From assembly GCF_026262505.1 (NCBI RefSeq), contig NC_067205.1, forward strand, positions 9,362,001-9,426,000: DNA of 64,000 nucleotides. Reading direction: 5' to 3'. Origin of the DNA: Trichomonas vaginalis G3. Its lineage: Eukaryota > Parabasalia > Trichomonadida > Trichomonadidae. Below the pieces are notes generated by a model. That model had not been told where the DNA came from and did no database searches. It saw only the letters and a program-made list of their open reading frames with translations. Both the position numbers and the translations under genes were made by a program. Shown here in pieces: positions 44,396-53,993 of this stretch (positions are counted from its first letter, which is position 1; every line of letters begins with the position of its first letter).

Positions 44396-44679
44396 TCATA
44401 AATTTTCTTCTATATCTTCATCGTCAATGTTAACTCTATTGTAGTCATACTTGAAGTCATAAAGTTTCTCAAGTTTTGAAATGCATAGTCTTGTTAACTT
44501 ACCTTCATCATCATAAGTTTTATAAAACTACCATGACAATCTTTATACACAGTCAATGTATAGTCAACTGGTCTAGGATGAAGTGTAAAGAACATGTTAT
44601 ACTCAGGAAGGAAGAATAAATGTTTAAATGTATGTTTGTTATATTTTTCGATTTGTATGAGTTGCTTTTGTTCTGTCAT
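44396..44679 (-). pseudogene. Small unknown gene of element B
   Basis: Starts MTEQKQLIQIEKYNKHTFKHLFFLPEYNMFFTLHPRPVDYTLTVYKDCHG and ends in an acidic tail (NIDDEDIEENL). The locus looks broken about once. The promoter side has TTTTATTTTTATATAA before ATG and a GGTGA-type operator 110 bp further up. No family recognised. Confidence 0.45.
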
Positions 44680-44779
44680 TTATATAAAAATAAAATAAAA
44701 AATAATTTTAAAAAATAAACTTAAAAATTAATGATATCACCACCCTCACACGTATGAAAACATAGCACAAAAATAAATT

Positions 44780-44820
44780 TAGGTGAAGTGGTGAGATCTC
44801 ACCTCTTTTTTCACCCTGTT
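44780..44820. promoter_or_regulatory. Compound palindromic site, GGTGA type
   Basis: AGGTGA-AGT-GGTGAGATCTCACC-TCTTTTT-TCACCC: the same five-half-site layout as in A, with every half-site changed to GGTGA/TCACC. The AGATCT centre is at 44794-44799. Further copies are centred at 53841 and 54957. Confidence 0.65.
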
Positions 44821-44824
44821 GAAT

Positions 44825-45343
44825 TCATTGCTTTATAACTCTCTTCCTTGGTTTCTTTTTAGTTGCTTTCTTCACGTCTGTCTCCAACTTGACTGTCTTT
44901 CTTCTTCGTCCGTAATGATACCAATTACTTCCACCAGTCAATGGGTCAAATGGTCTTTCGTAAGGGTTTCCATAGGGACCATACGGAAGAACTACTAGTG
45001 GAGAAGAAACATTTTCTTTAGTTCCATCGACTCTATTTAAATGCATTGTTTCACCTTTCATCTGGTCATTAAAGTCTTTTGCGTGTTTTGCAAACTCATC
45101 GTCCTTTCCTAAAGCATTTTCTGACTCAGTCGCAACCAAATTGGATGCTTTATTTATGAGCCCTATTTTATTTAATCTTAACTTCTTTGCAACCCAGCCT
45201 CCAATCTTTCCTTTATTTGCATCTAATGTCTTCGAAACTCTTCCTCCACTCATTTTATTTACTGCGTCATAAGCTCCAAGTGCTTTTGCTCCAAATGCTA
45301 ATGCTTTTGTTCCCATTGCGCCTAAAGCGGCCCAAGCTACCAT
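44825..45343 (-). CDS. Putative internal virion protein with basic tail
   Basis: A 172-residue protein. The Ala/Gly-rich hydrophobic start (MVAWAALGAMGTKALAFGAKALGAYDAV) suggests a membrane-active helix; the middle is helical; the end is strongly basic (GRRRKTVKLETDVKKATKKKPRKRVIKQ), fit to bind DNA. Comparable in layout with the 3390 protein in A and with adenovirus pVI/pX-type core proteins, by analogy only. Its start abuts the stop of the 45344 gene. Reads open. Confidence 0.5.
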   Translation of the reverse strand: MVAWAALGAMGTKALAFGAKALGAYDAVNKMSGGRVSKTLDANKGKIGGWVAKKLRLNKIGLINKASNLVATESENALGKDDEFAKHAKDFNDQMKGETMHLNRVDGTKENVSSPLVVLPYGPYGNPYERPFDPLTGGSNWYHYGRRRKTVKLETDVKKATKKKPRKRVIKQ

Positions 45344-45568
45344 TTACACCATATTAAAATCATCTCTCTTCAATATTATCTCATAAAAGTTCTCGTTACT
45401 GGAGAAAGTCAATGAAACATAAACATTCTCACGGGCTTCGCCCTCACCGCTTTGCGGTCTATCTAACTTATTTCTTATATCATCTATACGCTTCAAAATG
45501 TCTGAACAATTGCTAACATCTTCTACAACAGTTATTTCATCATGAATGACCTTCAAGAACAAGCTCAT
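45344..45568 (-). CDS. Small unknown protein, 74 residues
   Basis: MSLFLKVIHDEITVVEDVSNCSDILKRIDDIRNKLDRPQSGEGEARENVYVSLTFSSNENFYEIILKRDDFNMV. It lies exactly between two genes of the same strand with no spacer, which supports it as a real operon-like member. Mixed alpha/beta composition; no family recognised. Confidence 0.5.
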   Translation of the reverse strand: MSLFLKVIHDEITVVEDVSNCSDILKRIDDIRNKLDRPQSGEGEARENVYVSLTFSSNENFYEIILKRDDFNMV

Positions 45569-46450
45569 TTAATATGCAATTAAAATCATTTCAATAATGA
45601 GTCCATCCTTTCCATCTTTAGGTAGCACAACATCTTTCATTGAAGAAGGTTCGACAAGTCTTATGTTAAACTTACTGACAAAGTTTGTTATACTATAATG
45701 CTTCGGCGGCGAATACATGTAGTTTGAAAGACATAATATAGATTCTTCAGCAAATTCACTTATACTGGATTTTATAACAATGTTCTCACGAGACCAAATA
45801 CCACCAATTGACAATCTTGTAAGCAATCCTGCTGAACCTTCTACTGTAAACGTCGATGGTAACATTCCACGAAGGTCATCTATTGACATCGTTGAGTCAC
45901 TGTATTTAAATATTTTCTTAAAGCAATCGTCATTATCTAACCATGCAATAGCTTTGAAGTTTTCATTCGAATATACATCTGCTTCATTAAATGTAAAACC
46001 TGACTTCTTTGCAGAGACGACTTTAAAATCTATTGAGTTTGTTTCAAAATTATATGCTATGGTAACTTCTGAAGGTAATGGATGTCCTTCCGCAGTCAGT
46101 TGTTCTCTCACTACCGTTTGAAGCTTTGTGTTAAAAACTTTCATGTCATCTCCTGTATCTAAGTTCACATACACAGCAACAGGGAAACTATCTTGCTTCT
46201 TTGTTTCATCATTATACCTCAAAACATTAAAGTTCTTCAATAATATTGTTCTTCCTGCTGGAATACTTCGAACCTGTCTGATTTCAATAGCTTTCTCACC
46301 TCCTACATACTCTACCCAGTGTCTTGGATATTCATAAGTATACTGACTTTCTTGAATTTTGGTTGGTTTCATCATAACGTGTTCATAGTATATCTTTATA
46401 CTCTTGTCAGTTAGACTCGGTGCTATGTTCTGAATATTTCTGACTTGCAT
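45569..46450 (-). CDS. Putative virion protein, related to the 5344 family
   Basis: A 293-residue protein. Residues ~35-65 (YTYEYPRHWVEYVGGEKAIEIRQVRSIP) resemble the YRFDFPIRWL...KAIGFRRVLF block of the 5344 protein, and the overall length and beta-rich make-up agree. The start is set at the ATG after the TTTTATC-type box next to the divergent ATPase locus; the longer frame would run through the promoter. Role not known, likely a virion part. Reads open. Confidence 0.5.
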   Translation of the reverse strand: MQVRNIQNIAPSLTDKSIKIYYEHVMMKPTKIQESQYTYEYPRHWVEYVGGEKAIEIRQVRSIPAGRTILLKNFNVLRYNDETKKQDSFPVAVYVNLDTGDDMKVFNTKLQTVVREQLTAEGHPLPSEVTIAYNFETNSIDFKVVSAKKSGFTFNEADVYSNENFKAIAWLDNDDCFKKIFKYSDSTMSIDDLRGMLPSTFTVEGSAGLLTRLSIGGIWSRENIVIKSSISEFAEESILCLSNYMYSPPKHYSITNFVSKFNIRLVEPSSMKDVVLPKDGKDGLIIEMILIAY

Positions 46451-46466
46451 TTTTAATGGAGATAAA

Positions 46467-47348
46467 ATGAAGCATTTAATACATGACGTAGATGAAGACA
46501 TGAATGAAACTACAGACAAACTTAACTCTTCTCTTATTCTTCCTTTCAGCAAGATTATGAGTTCTGTTCAAATGGTGTTTATTTCTATTGTGGAAAGATG
46601 GGTTCAGGTAAGACATTTAACCTCATTCGTCATATACTCATAACAGAACGTTTAGGAAACGACTCTTACTATGACCAAATCATTATATCAGCAACTTCAG
46701 ACTCTATGGACTCAACAGCGAAAACATTTATGTCAAAAGTTCAAGCCTCTGTCGTTAAAGTTCCAGACAGTGAACTCATTGAATTTCTTCAACGTTACAT
46801 TCGACGTAAGAGGAAATATTATGCCATCGTTGAATTTATACAGTCAGGAATGCAAAAGACTTCTGAGGAGATGGAAAGAATTATTGACAAACACCACTTA
46901 CGTCAATACTCAGGAGTTTACGATATGAAACGACTTACAAACTACATTCTGTCAAAACTTTCAAAATACCCCTTCAAAAAATATCCTTCAAACACTTTGT
47001 TTGTGACGACTTCGCCGGAAAAGGTTTAGTGTCAAAACCAGACTCACCATTAGCTAACATCATTACTAAAGTCAGACATTACCACTTAACTGTAGCAATA
47101 CTTATGCAAACATGGAGGTTTTTAGCTTTAAACATAAAACGTCTCATAACTGACTTCGTTATCTTTCAAGGTTTCTCACGTATGATATTGAACTCATTTG
47201 GAAACAGTCAGGTATAACATTACCTTTTGAAGAAATTTGGGAAGCATATAAGTCTCTCATCTCTCCTCGTTCATACCTTGAGATTCATATCATGACTAAT
47301 ACCATTAAAGTCAAAAATATTCCATGGGAACGACCAACATTGTTTTAA
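46467..47348 (+). pseudogene. Packaging ATPase locus of element B
   Basis: Homologous to the 11726-12601 ATPase: a Walker A region (GKMGSGKTFNLIRH), the EFLQRYIRRKRKYYAI and KYPSNTLFV blocks matching LLDWIKKYQRRVLKYNAI and TYPHRCLLI, and the EIHIMTNTIKVK end. The locus looks broken, with about three breaks. Divergent from the 46450 gene. Confidence 0.75.
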
Positions 47349-47746
47349 AGTTTAACCTTCAATTGACTGATGGTAAACAAATTCCATGCATCTCTGTCGC
47401 CATTTCTGTTAATATTTTTGCTGTCATTCATATCATCCACTTCCCCATCCGTTAGCTTTTGAGGATATGCGTTAGAATAGCTGTTCTTAAATGAAGGCTT
47501 TTCACCTTTGAGAGCATAAACTCTATAACTTTCTGCATACTTTATGTTTGAACCTCCTGAGCCATCATTGACATAAATTTTTATAGGCTTCCACCCTTTG
47601 TTCATGTTCCTGCTTCTTCCCTTAGCTCTTTTGTTCAGTAGTTCTACATCTTTATACACAGCACCTGTCTCAGTGAATTCAACAATATTTTCATTCGTTA
47701 GCTTTACATTCAAACCCTTGTCGAGTATATTGTTCATTTCATACAT
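47345..47746 (-). CDS. Unknown protein, 133 residues
   Basis: MYEMNNILDKGLNVKLTNENIVEFTETGAVYKDVELLNKRAKGRSRNMNKGWKPIKIYVNDGSGGSNIKYAESYRVYALKGEKPSFKNS... Beta-rich small protein. The start lies by a shared promoter (TTTTTATTC) with the divergent 47772 gene; starts further up would overlap that gene. No family recognised. Confidence 0.45.
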   Translation of the reverse strand: MYEMNNILDKGLNVKLTNENIVEFTETGAVYKDVELLNKRAKGRSRNMNKGWKPIKIYVNDGSGGSNIKYAESYRVYALKGEKPSFKNSYSNAYPQKLTDGEVDDMNDSKNINRNGDRDAWNLFTISQLKVKL

Positions 47747-47771
47747 ATAAAAGGTTTTTATTCTATATGAA

Positions 47772-48383
47772 ATGAGAAGCAAATCCATCTTAGCTGGTGC
47801 CGTTAATGTTCCAATTGAACCAACATCAAATGTTGACTCACGAACGACAAACAATATTGTCATAAAGAACTATAGTTCAGAGTGTTTGAAAGAAGAACCA
47901 GAACTTAAGTCGGTGAATTTAAACTCAGCTTCAAACGCTAACGCTACATCAGATGTTAAGTTAGAGTATCCACCACTGGACCAAATTCTTTCAAGAGAAG
48001 CCAACGACAACCCTTACACAAATGTTCAAACAAATCATTCAGATAACGTAGACCATTACCTTCTTCAGTTATACCAAACAATTTTACTCAAAGACGATAA
48101 GAAGCTTTTGACAAATCTTATAAGCAAGAACCAAATAATTCTAACAAAGGAGGACCTTGAAAATGTTATCTCACGAATAACAGGGAAACAATGTGTCATT
48201 GACTATCTCGACCCTGAAATCGAATGCTGTGGTCAAACTCCACTATTCATGAAAATAGGTAACATCCGCATCATTGAAACACCAGGAACTACAGGAGTTG
48301 AGTTTAAGTATAAATATTCGAACGAGTATACAAAACTTTCAACAGAATATAAACTTTGTTTGAAATATGTTTTAGTAAATTAA
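47772..48383 (+). CDS. Unknown protein of the ECCG/ACCG family
   Basis: A 203-residue protein. The C-terminal half (ISRITGKQCVIDYLDPEIECCGQTPLFMKIGNIRIIETPGTTGVEFKYKYSNEYTKLS) matches the end of the 16265-16846 protein in A, including the CCG and the following beta strands. The N-terminal half is low complexity in both. Thus a conserved core gene of these Polintons with unknown role. Leader TTTTTATTCTATATGAA. Reads open. Confidence 0.6.
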   Translation: MRSKSILAGAVNVPIEPTSNVDSRTTNNIVIKNYSSECLKEEPELKSVNLNSASNANATSDVKLEYPPLDQILSREANDNPYTNVQTNHSDNVDHYLLQLYQTILLKDDKKLLTNLISKNQIILTKEDLENVISRITGKQCVIDYLDPEIECCGQTPLFMKIGNIRIIETPGTTGVEFKYKYSNEYTKLSTEYKLCLKYVLVN

Positions 48384-48428
48384 AGCAGTCAGTCAGTCAA
48401 TGACTGACTTAGGTTAGTCAAAAAAATT

Positions 48429-48671
48429 TCAAGTTAGCAATTTGTAATATCTATCCAAAACTTCTTCAACAGTATCGAACTCATCTTCATAATGCAAACC
48501 TAATCTTATTGACTTGGTGCAGTTTTCACTAACACAATATTTTTCTGTTCTCTTGACTGACATAACTAACTCATTTGTTTCATCAAACAGCAACAACCAA
48601 AGTTCATGACCTAATACATAACATTCATACTTTATATTTTTAGCTCTGAGTTCTCTTGTAAGCTGTTGCAT
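48429..48671 (-). CDS. Small unknown protein, 80 residues
   Basis: MQQLTRELRAKNIKYECYVLGHELWLLLFDETNELVMSVKRTEKYCVSENCTKSIRLGLHYEDEFDTVEEVLDRYYKLLT. Protein-like, overlaps the end of the 48632 gene by about 40 bp. No family recognised. A small CAGTCAGTCAGTCAATGACTGACTTAGG inverted structure at 48386-48413 follows its end. Confidence 0.45.
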   Translation of the reverse strand: MQQLTRELRAKNIKYECYVLGHELWLLLFDETNELVMSVKRTEKYCVSENCTKSIRLGLHYEDEFDTVEEVLDRYYKLLT

Positions 48672-49018
48672 TTAATATTTTCTAAAAAGTCAACTTCATC
48701 AGTCATTCGCACTGGTGCCTTCAGTTCTACAGGCTCTCCTTGAAAGTCAACAAGTCTGAATTGCATGTCTTTCAAATTATGAGGACTAATGCGAACCCAT
48801 TTACCTAAATGAGTTGCTATGACAGGAACGTTTGGAATGAACATTGAATTGACTGCATAACAGAAGGATTTATATTCTACTGAACCTTTACTATTAACTC
48901 CTGAAATGCCTGTGACATTAGCTATTTTAGACTCAATGTATAAACAATTACCATAACATACGTATGGAACAGATTTCATCTCAATCGTTTTGTCAACACT
49001 TTTCAAAGGAAATGTCAT
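48632..49018 (-). CDS. Minor capsid-like protein (later-strand type)
   Basis: A 128-residue protein. The end has the DMQFRLVDFQGEPVELKAPVRMTDEVDFLENI signature that matches NINLTLVDANFVPVKLLCPMYLSM of the 15454-16260 protein and the ikI.D..G..v.l pattern of Polinton minor capsids. The start overlaps the preceding gene by four bases (ATGA). I cannot tell whether two small genes are normal for this family. Confidence 0.5.
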   Translation of the reverse strand: MTFPLKSVDKTIEMKSVPYVCYGNCLYIESKIANVTGISGVNSKGSVEYKSFCYAVNSMFIPNVPVIATHLGKWVRISPHNLKDMQFRLVDFQGEPVELKAPVRMTDEVDFLENIKCNSLQENSELKI

Positions 49019-49404
49019 ATGGTATGCCCAAAGAATTGTACTCTATGACTCATTCGTGTTATCTTAAACTCCTTCGCATAACCGAACTTCAAAACTCCTG
49101 CAATAAGTTTAACATTCATTAAGTTTTCTTCGTTATCCTTGTTTATTGTAGTATTTATGAGAGCATTTAACACTCCAGCTAATGTTTCCATCTTATATTC
49201 TACATTATTGTGAAATCTTATTTCGTGCTTCTTTCCATCTATTTCAATCTCCATGAAATCTGTTTCATCTGTTATAACGAATGAAGCGATAGTATTGAAG
49301 TCAACCATTCTGAATGCAAGCGCCTCATTCTGTAGACCTAAGTTTGTTTGTAGCTTTACTGTCCCGTATTCGTTTGGGTCTGTACTTTGCAAATAGAACA
49401 ACAT
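49015..49404 (-). CDS. Minor capsid-like protein (early-strand type)
   Basis: A 129-residue protein: MLFYLQSTDPNEYGTVKLQTNLGLQNEALAFRMVDFNTIASFVITDETDFMEIEIDGKKHEIRF..., of the pattern Y.T.....F...L...L.L....W...L..I seen at the start of Polinton minor capsid proteins. Start chosen by the shared promoter with the divergent fibre locus (TTTTATTC between them). It ends with a four-base overlap into the next gene. Confidence 0.5.
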   Translation of the reverse strand: MLFYLQSTDPNEYGTVKLQTNLGLQNEALAFRMVDFNTIASFVITDETDFMEIEIDGKKHEIRFHNNVEYKMETLAGVLNALINTTINKDNEENLMNVKLIAGVLKFGYAKEFKITRMSHRVQFFGHTI

Positions 49405-49421
49405 TTTATTCTCATTAAAAT

Positions 49422-51618
49422 ATGAGTATAGCTGCATATGCGTATGAAGCTGACAGAGCTAAACGTTTATATTTTGGTCAATACTCTCTCACACTTACTG
49501 ACAAATATATTGTTATTTCTGATGGAAATACTGAGAAATATATAACATGGAAGGACTATGAAAAGTTTGACCCTATTTTAACTCCATGTACTATGCCATT
49601 CATTGTAAATGGTGAATGTCATGAAGAACGACACAACTGTTTATAGGTCTGTATATGAAGCTCTTGAAAGCATTCTTAACTTCAATCCTTCAGGGTTCGA
49701 TACAAAAACAACTCCTTCGACAATGCCATTCATTGTAAATGGTGAAATTGTGTCAAAAAATAATGAAACAGTGTATAAGTCAGTGTATGAGGCGCTGAAC
49801 TATATGCTTCATTTCAATCCTTCTGGTTTTGACCCACAAATAACTTCATGTACTATGCCATTCATTGTAAATGGTGAAATCGTCATGAAGAACGACACAA
49901 CTGTCTCAAAGTCTGTTCGTGATATTTTAGACTACTTGCTTCATTTGGGTCCTACAGGATTTGACCCATATACAACTCAATGTCAAGTACCATTCATAAA
50001 CGACTCAGCAGAAATAAAACTCAAAACGTCAACAGTAGATGAAGCAATTGCTGACTCATTGACAAAACTTCTTGATATAATAATGAGGTTCAATACATTC
50101 AAAACAACATATGAAACCTTTAAGAAAAATTATGACGATTTCTTTAAAATTACATACATCGAGCCTTCTGCTCCTCAAACACCAGACTATGCATGCCTTA
50201 AAATAAAGGCTGCACGGACACAAGTTAGAACATTGACTTTTGACGGAGATAATATCGTTAGAGACGTTACACCTGGAGACACATTACTTACGAAAGAATA
50301 CTTAAAAAGTCATATCAGTGATTTTGTGAAAGTAGAACAAAGTGGAGCAGGTAAGAGTTGGTTAGGGTGGTTGTTTACTTTATTTTCATCAGGTGTAACA
50401 ACTGCATCTCTTATAACCATGCAAAGTGAGATAGATGCACTCTGGGCTTTTCTTGGTGGCATAGATAGCATGAAGTTTTATGTTGAGTTTGCTAAATTAC
50501 ATGGAAATACAGGAAGTTTCTTTGACGGTCTCAAAAATTTATGGGGTAAAGTAACATATAATACAAAGAAACTAACTAACTGGGCACTCAAACGTAAAAA
50601 TATGTTCGACGGACTTGCTTACAACCCTCGTCTCGGAATTATTGAACCAATTAATTTACATCCTTTAATGGCAGCAAGAGATTTAGATGAAGGAGGACAA
50701 GTGGTTCAAACAATTGTTGAAAATCTACTGAATATATATCCTGAGTTTAAAGAAGTTTTAACAGCAACAAACACAACAATTCGTGAAAACTGTATAGTGT
50801 TTAACACTGAAGATAATATTTTAGACTATATGTTCGTTGTTTTAGGTCAGTTAGCTAAGACAATAAAAGAGAAAGGTATTGACTCAGTCATAACAGTTGA
50901 AGATGTAATGTTAAGAAAGACTTTTGACTCATTGTTTCAAGAACCAAAAGAAGTAGTTAGTCTTTATGAAGTTTTGAACGCAATGCTGACAAAAATAAAT
51001 GAAAGTGACACTGGTAACATAAGTGAAGCAAAAGTTGTTGAACTTCTTTCACAAAAAGCAGATAAAAACCATGTTCATTATATAACTTCAGACGAACAGA
51101 TTATAACGGACTACCATGGATATTTAACACGAAGTGATGAAGCGAAGACAAAAAATGTTAATGAAAGAAGATATAAATACATTCGTGCTAAAGGTTATGA
51201 CATAAGCTGTACTGTACAGTATGATGTAGCTAAAGCACCAGAAGCATTTGGTTATACCGGTGAAATTTATGCCTCTACTTTCAATGTTAACGGTGTATTA
51301 GTTGAACCAAGATTTACTTTGAGAGTTAAGGCAAAAATAACTTTTGAAGATGCTATTAAAAGTAAAGCTGACAAAGATGAACTCGAAGCAATGAACAAAG
51401 TTTTGAAATCTCATAAACACAATATCTCCGATATAAATGAACTTCAAGCTACATTAAATAGTAAAGCTGACAAGAACCATACACATAAATCCTTCACTAC
51501 TGTTAGAGCAGACGACATAATATTGAACTATACCCTTGGTTCAAGTGCACCTTTAGAGAATCCGAGTACAAGCGTAAAAGATACACTAAACAATTTAGAT
51601 AACATGTATGAACATTGA
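49422..51618 (+). pseudogene. Large fibre protein locus of element B
   Basis: About 740 codons. The first third has three to four copies of a ~45-residue unit (CTMPFIVNGEIV.KN..TV.KSV.EAL.Y.LHFNPSGFDP). A helical middle follows (with a GAGKSWLGWLFTLFSSGV hydrophobic patch), then a stalk, and the last third has KADKNHVHYI, KADKDELEAMNKVLKSHKHNISDINELQATLNSKADKNHTHKSF modules like the 149 gene in A. Probably a trimeric virion fibre. The locus looks broken about once. Confidence 0.65.
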
Positions 51619-52004
51619 AGGTCATGCCAGAAACTTTGAAGCATATGAACTACCAGCAATGTTAGATAAGAAAGCTGACAAAGAACATACACATAAATCC
51701 TTCACTACTGTTAGAGCAGACGACATAATATTGAACTATTTGGTTCAAGTGCACCTTTAGAGAATCCGAGTACAAGCGTAAAAGATACTCTTAACAATTT
51801 AGATAACAGTTGCAGGAAATCGAAGTCATGCCAGAAACTTTGAAACATATGAACTACCAGCAATGTTAGATAAGAAAGCGACAAAACTTATGTAGATGAA
51901 AATTATGCAAAGAAGTCGGAAGTAAATGCTGCGCTTAATGGAAAAGCCGACAAGAACCATACACATGAAGAATTTCAAACAATCAAGATTAAAGAAATTA
52001 AAGC
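51619..52004 (+). pseudogene. Degraded fibre repeats
   Basis: Two further copies of a ~170-bp segment of the fibre end (FTTVRADDI...LNNLDN and LPAMLDKKADKEHTH), in tandem, with several breaks. They connect the large fibre locus to the collar-domain locus. Confidence 0.55.
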
Positions 52005-52604
52005 ATGCATCGAAATAGTAACAAAAACAGGAAGAAACGGTGCAACTGTACAGAACAAAGAATTTATCCTCCTACTTTTCCTAATGGTTTAATAACAAAC
52101 AATATAAATATTGTAGATGGCAAAGGATTTATAAACGTTAAACATGAACTTCAAACAATGAAGGCTCAGATTCTTCAAACCATATATCCTATAGGCTCTA
52201 TTTATACGTCAATGAATTCAACAAATCCAGCAAGTGTTTTAGGTTTTGGTACGTGGGAACAGATTGTAGACAAATTCTTATACTATGCTAACTCTTCAAA
52301 GCAAACAGGGGGTTCGAAGAAAATTAAAGAAGCAAACCTTCCACCGCACACTCATACAGGAACTACAAACCCAACAGGTAATCATTCACATTCAATAACA
52401 AAAAGAGGTTATAAATCTTGCAGCAGGTTCGGATAGACAGGGAATGATAGATATGATATTTCAAGTGACCCAGTAGATTCAAGCGCAGGTATTTTCTGTG
52501 GAACCACAGGAAATCATTCACACACTTTCACAACAAATCCAACAGGCTCGGGTGCAGATTATATGCCACCATTTGTGACTATTTCGCATGGTATAGTTCA
52601 ATGA
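52005..52604 (+). pseudogene. Phage tail-collar-like locus of element B
   Basis: Homologous to 1763-2416 in A: IYPIGSIYTSMNSTNPASVLGFGTWEQIVDKFLYYANSSKQTGGSKKI, LPPHTHTGTTNPTGNHSHSI, then GNHSHTFTTN and YMPPF near the end. Same order relative to fibre and integrase genes as in A. Broken, about two or three breaks. Confidence 0.7.
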
Positions 52605-52644
52605 ACGCGCTTGAGCCTAGAATAAAATCTTTAACTTTACATAA

Positions 52645-53574
52645 ATGAGCTTGAAAGAAGTATTCGAACAACATCCATGGAGGTCATTTAAGAAGTTCAA
52701 TGAAGCTGCAAAGAGTTGGGGATTTACTAACAGAGCTGAAGTGAAAAGGTTCTTTGACAAAAATGTTGTACATCAAACAAAAATAAACCCTTACGACTAC
52801 TTTTTACCAATTTACTCCAACGCTCCTGACGCATACCAATTTGACACTCTCATTCAAAGCAGAAAAGGAGGACATAAACCATTCCTCATCTTCATTAATG
52901 TTAACACTCGTAAAGCATATGCATATCCAATGAAAAATAAAGGAACTCGTGAAGTGTTAAGAGTTTTACAAAAGTTTGTAGCAGAACATAGCCCAAGTAC
53001 TTTAACATCAGACCAAGACAGTGCATACCTCAGCAATGAAATCACAGATTTTCTCATTAAGCATAACATAACTCACTACACTACTGAAGACCATAACCAT
53101 AACATACTCGGCATCATAAACCGCTTCATAAGAACGCTCAGAGATTTAAATCAAGAGCGAGACTTTACCGAAGAAACAATGAAACATTTTCTCGAAGTAT
53201 ATAATTCCTCAACACATTCTACAACAGGACATACACCAAATTCAATGACACAACAACAAGAAGAAAAGTATATACAAAAGAAACGAAGCCAAACACAAAA
53301 TATCAGAAATTCAACACAATTTACCCTCATTCCTGGTACAAAAGTTCGTGTAGTTCTTGACGACAAACCGTTGACAAAGAAACGTTTAAGGTTAAGTAGA
53401 AACTATTATATCGTAGACTCTACGCAAGGTAATGGATATCTTATAAAAGCTGCTGACGACTCTATTGCGTTTTACCCTCGACATAAATTAGTGAAAGTAG
53501 TAATGGCAAACTTGCTGAAACCATTGACGAAGCAAAGCGAGGAGTGGTTATTGAAATACTTGGCTATAACATAA
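52645..53574 (+). CDS. Polinton integrase (rve fold)
   Basis: A 309-residue frame related to 2413-3372 in A. The core at ~70-210 has AYQFDTLI, LTSDQDSAYLSNEITDFLIKHNI and HNHNILGIINRFIRTLRDLNQ, then YNSSTHSTTGHTPNSM. The C-terminal part has RLSRNYYIVDSTQGNGYLIKAADDSIAFYPRHKLVKV. It has a 70-residue N-terminal extension (MSLKEVFEQHPWRSFKKFNEAAKSWGF...), perhaps an end-binding domain. In B it lies on the same strand as the fibre genes, in A on the opposite. The 3' end of the locus may be altered. Confidence 0.8.
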   Translation: MSLKEVFEQHPWRSFKKFNEAAKSWGFTNRAEVKRFFDKNVVHQTKINPYDYFLPIYSNAPDAYQFDTLIQSRKGGHKPFLIFINVNTRKAYAYPMKNKGTREVLRVLQKFVAEHSPSTLTSDQDSAYLSNEITDFLIKHNITHYTTEDHNHNILGIINRFIRTLRDLNQERDFTEETMKHFLEVYNSSTHSTTGHTPNSMTQQQEEKYIQKKRSQTQNIRNSTQFTLIPGTKVRVVLDDKPLTKKRLRLSRNYYIVDSTQGNGYLIKAADDSIAFYPRHKLVKVVMANLLKPLTKQSEEWLLKYLAIT

Positions 53575-53729
53575 ACGATGACACTTATAAAGTAAGATAT
53601 GAAGGAGGCGTTGAAGATGTTATACCATCTAAGAACTTGAGAGAGTCAAAGCCAACACATCTGGGACCATTAGAGCGGGAGTACTGGAAAGACAAAAATA
53701 AGCCAGAAAGAATAAGAAAATTCTTCTAA
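53544..53729 (+). CDS. Chromo/Tudor-like fragment after the integrase
   Basis: VIEILGYNINDDTYKVRYEGGVEDVIPSKNLRESKPTHLGPLEREYWKDKNKPERIRKFF. A small SH3-like beta barrel of the chromo or Tudor type is suggested by I.ILGY......Y.VRYEGG..D.IPSKNLR. Polinton integrases often end in a chromodomain, so this probably belongs to the integrase locus. Listed apart. Confidence 0.4.
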   Translation: MVIEILGYNINDDTYKVRYEGGVEDVIPSKNLRESKPTHLGPLEREYWKDKNKPERIRKFF

Positions 53730-53993
53730 ACTTTTTCATTAGATGTAAATCAGACATGAATGAGAACAGTCATATTATTAATGGTACCATTTATTTTTGT
53801 CATAAATTTACACCAAAAATATATTTTAGGTGAAGAGGTGAGATCTCACCCGTTTTTTCACCTCTTTTTTCACCCTCGCCGCTTAGCGGCTCAGATTGCT
53901 TTAGCTTTCTCGTGAATTTTCATGAATTTCCTTAAGATAGAAAAATAAAGTTAGTTTTATTTTTATTTATTTTTTTTATTTTGTATAAAAGAT
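53730..53993. promoter_or_regulatory. Operator (GGTGA type) and early-type promoter
   Basis: TAGGTGAAGAGGTGAGATCT with the rest of the compound site (centre 53841-53846; TCACCCGTTTTTTCACC and one more half-site at a 12-bp step), then at 53945-53960 the AATAAAGTTAGTTTTATTTT box with its T-rich tract and GTATAAAAGAT leader. The distance from operator to start is ~150 bp, as in A. Confidence 0.6.
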
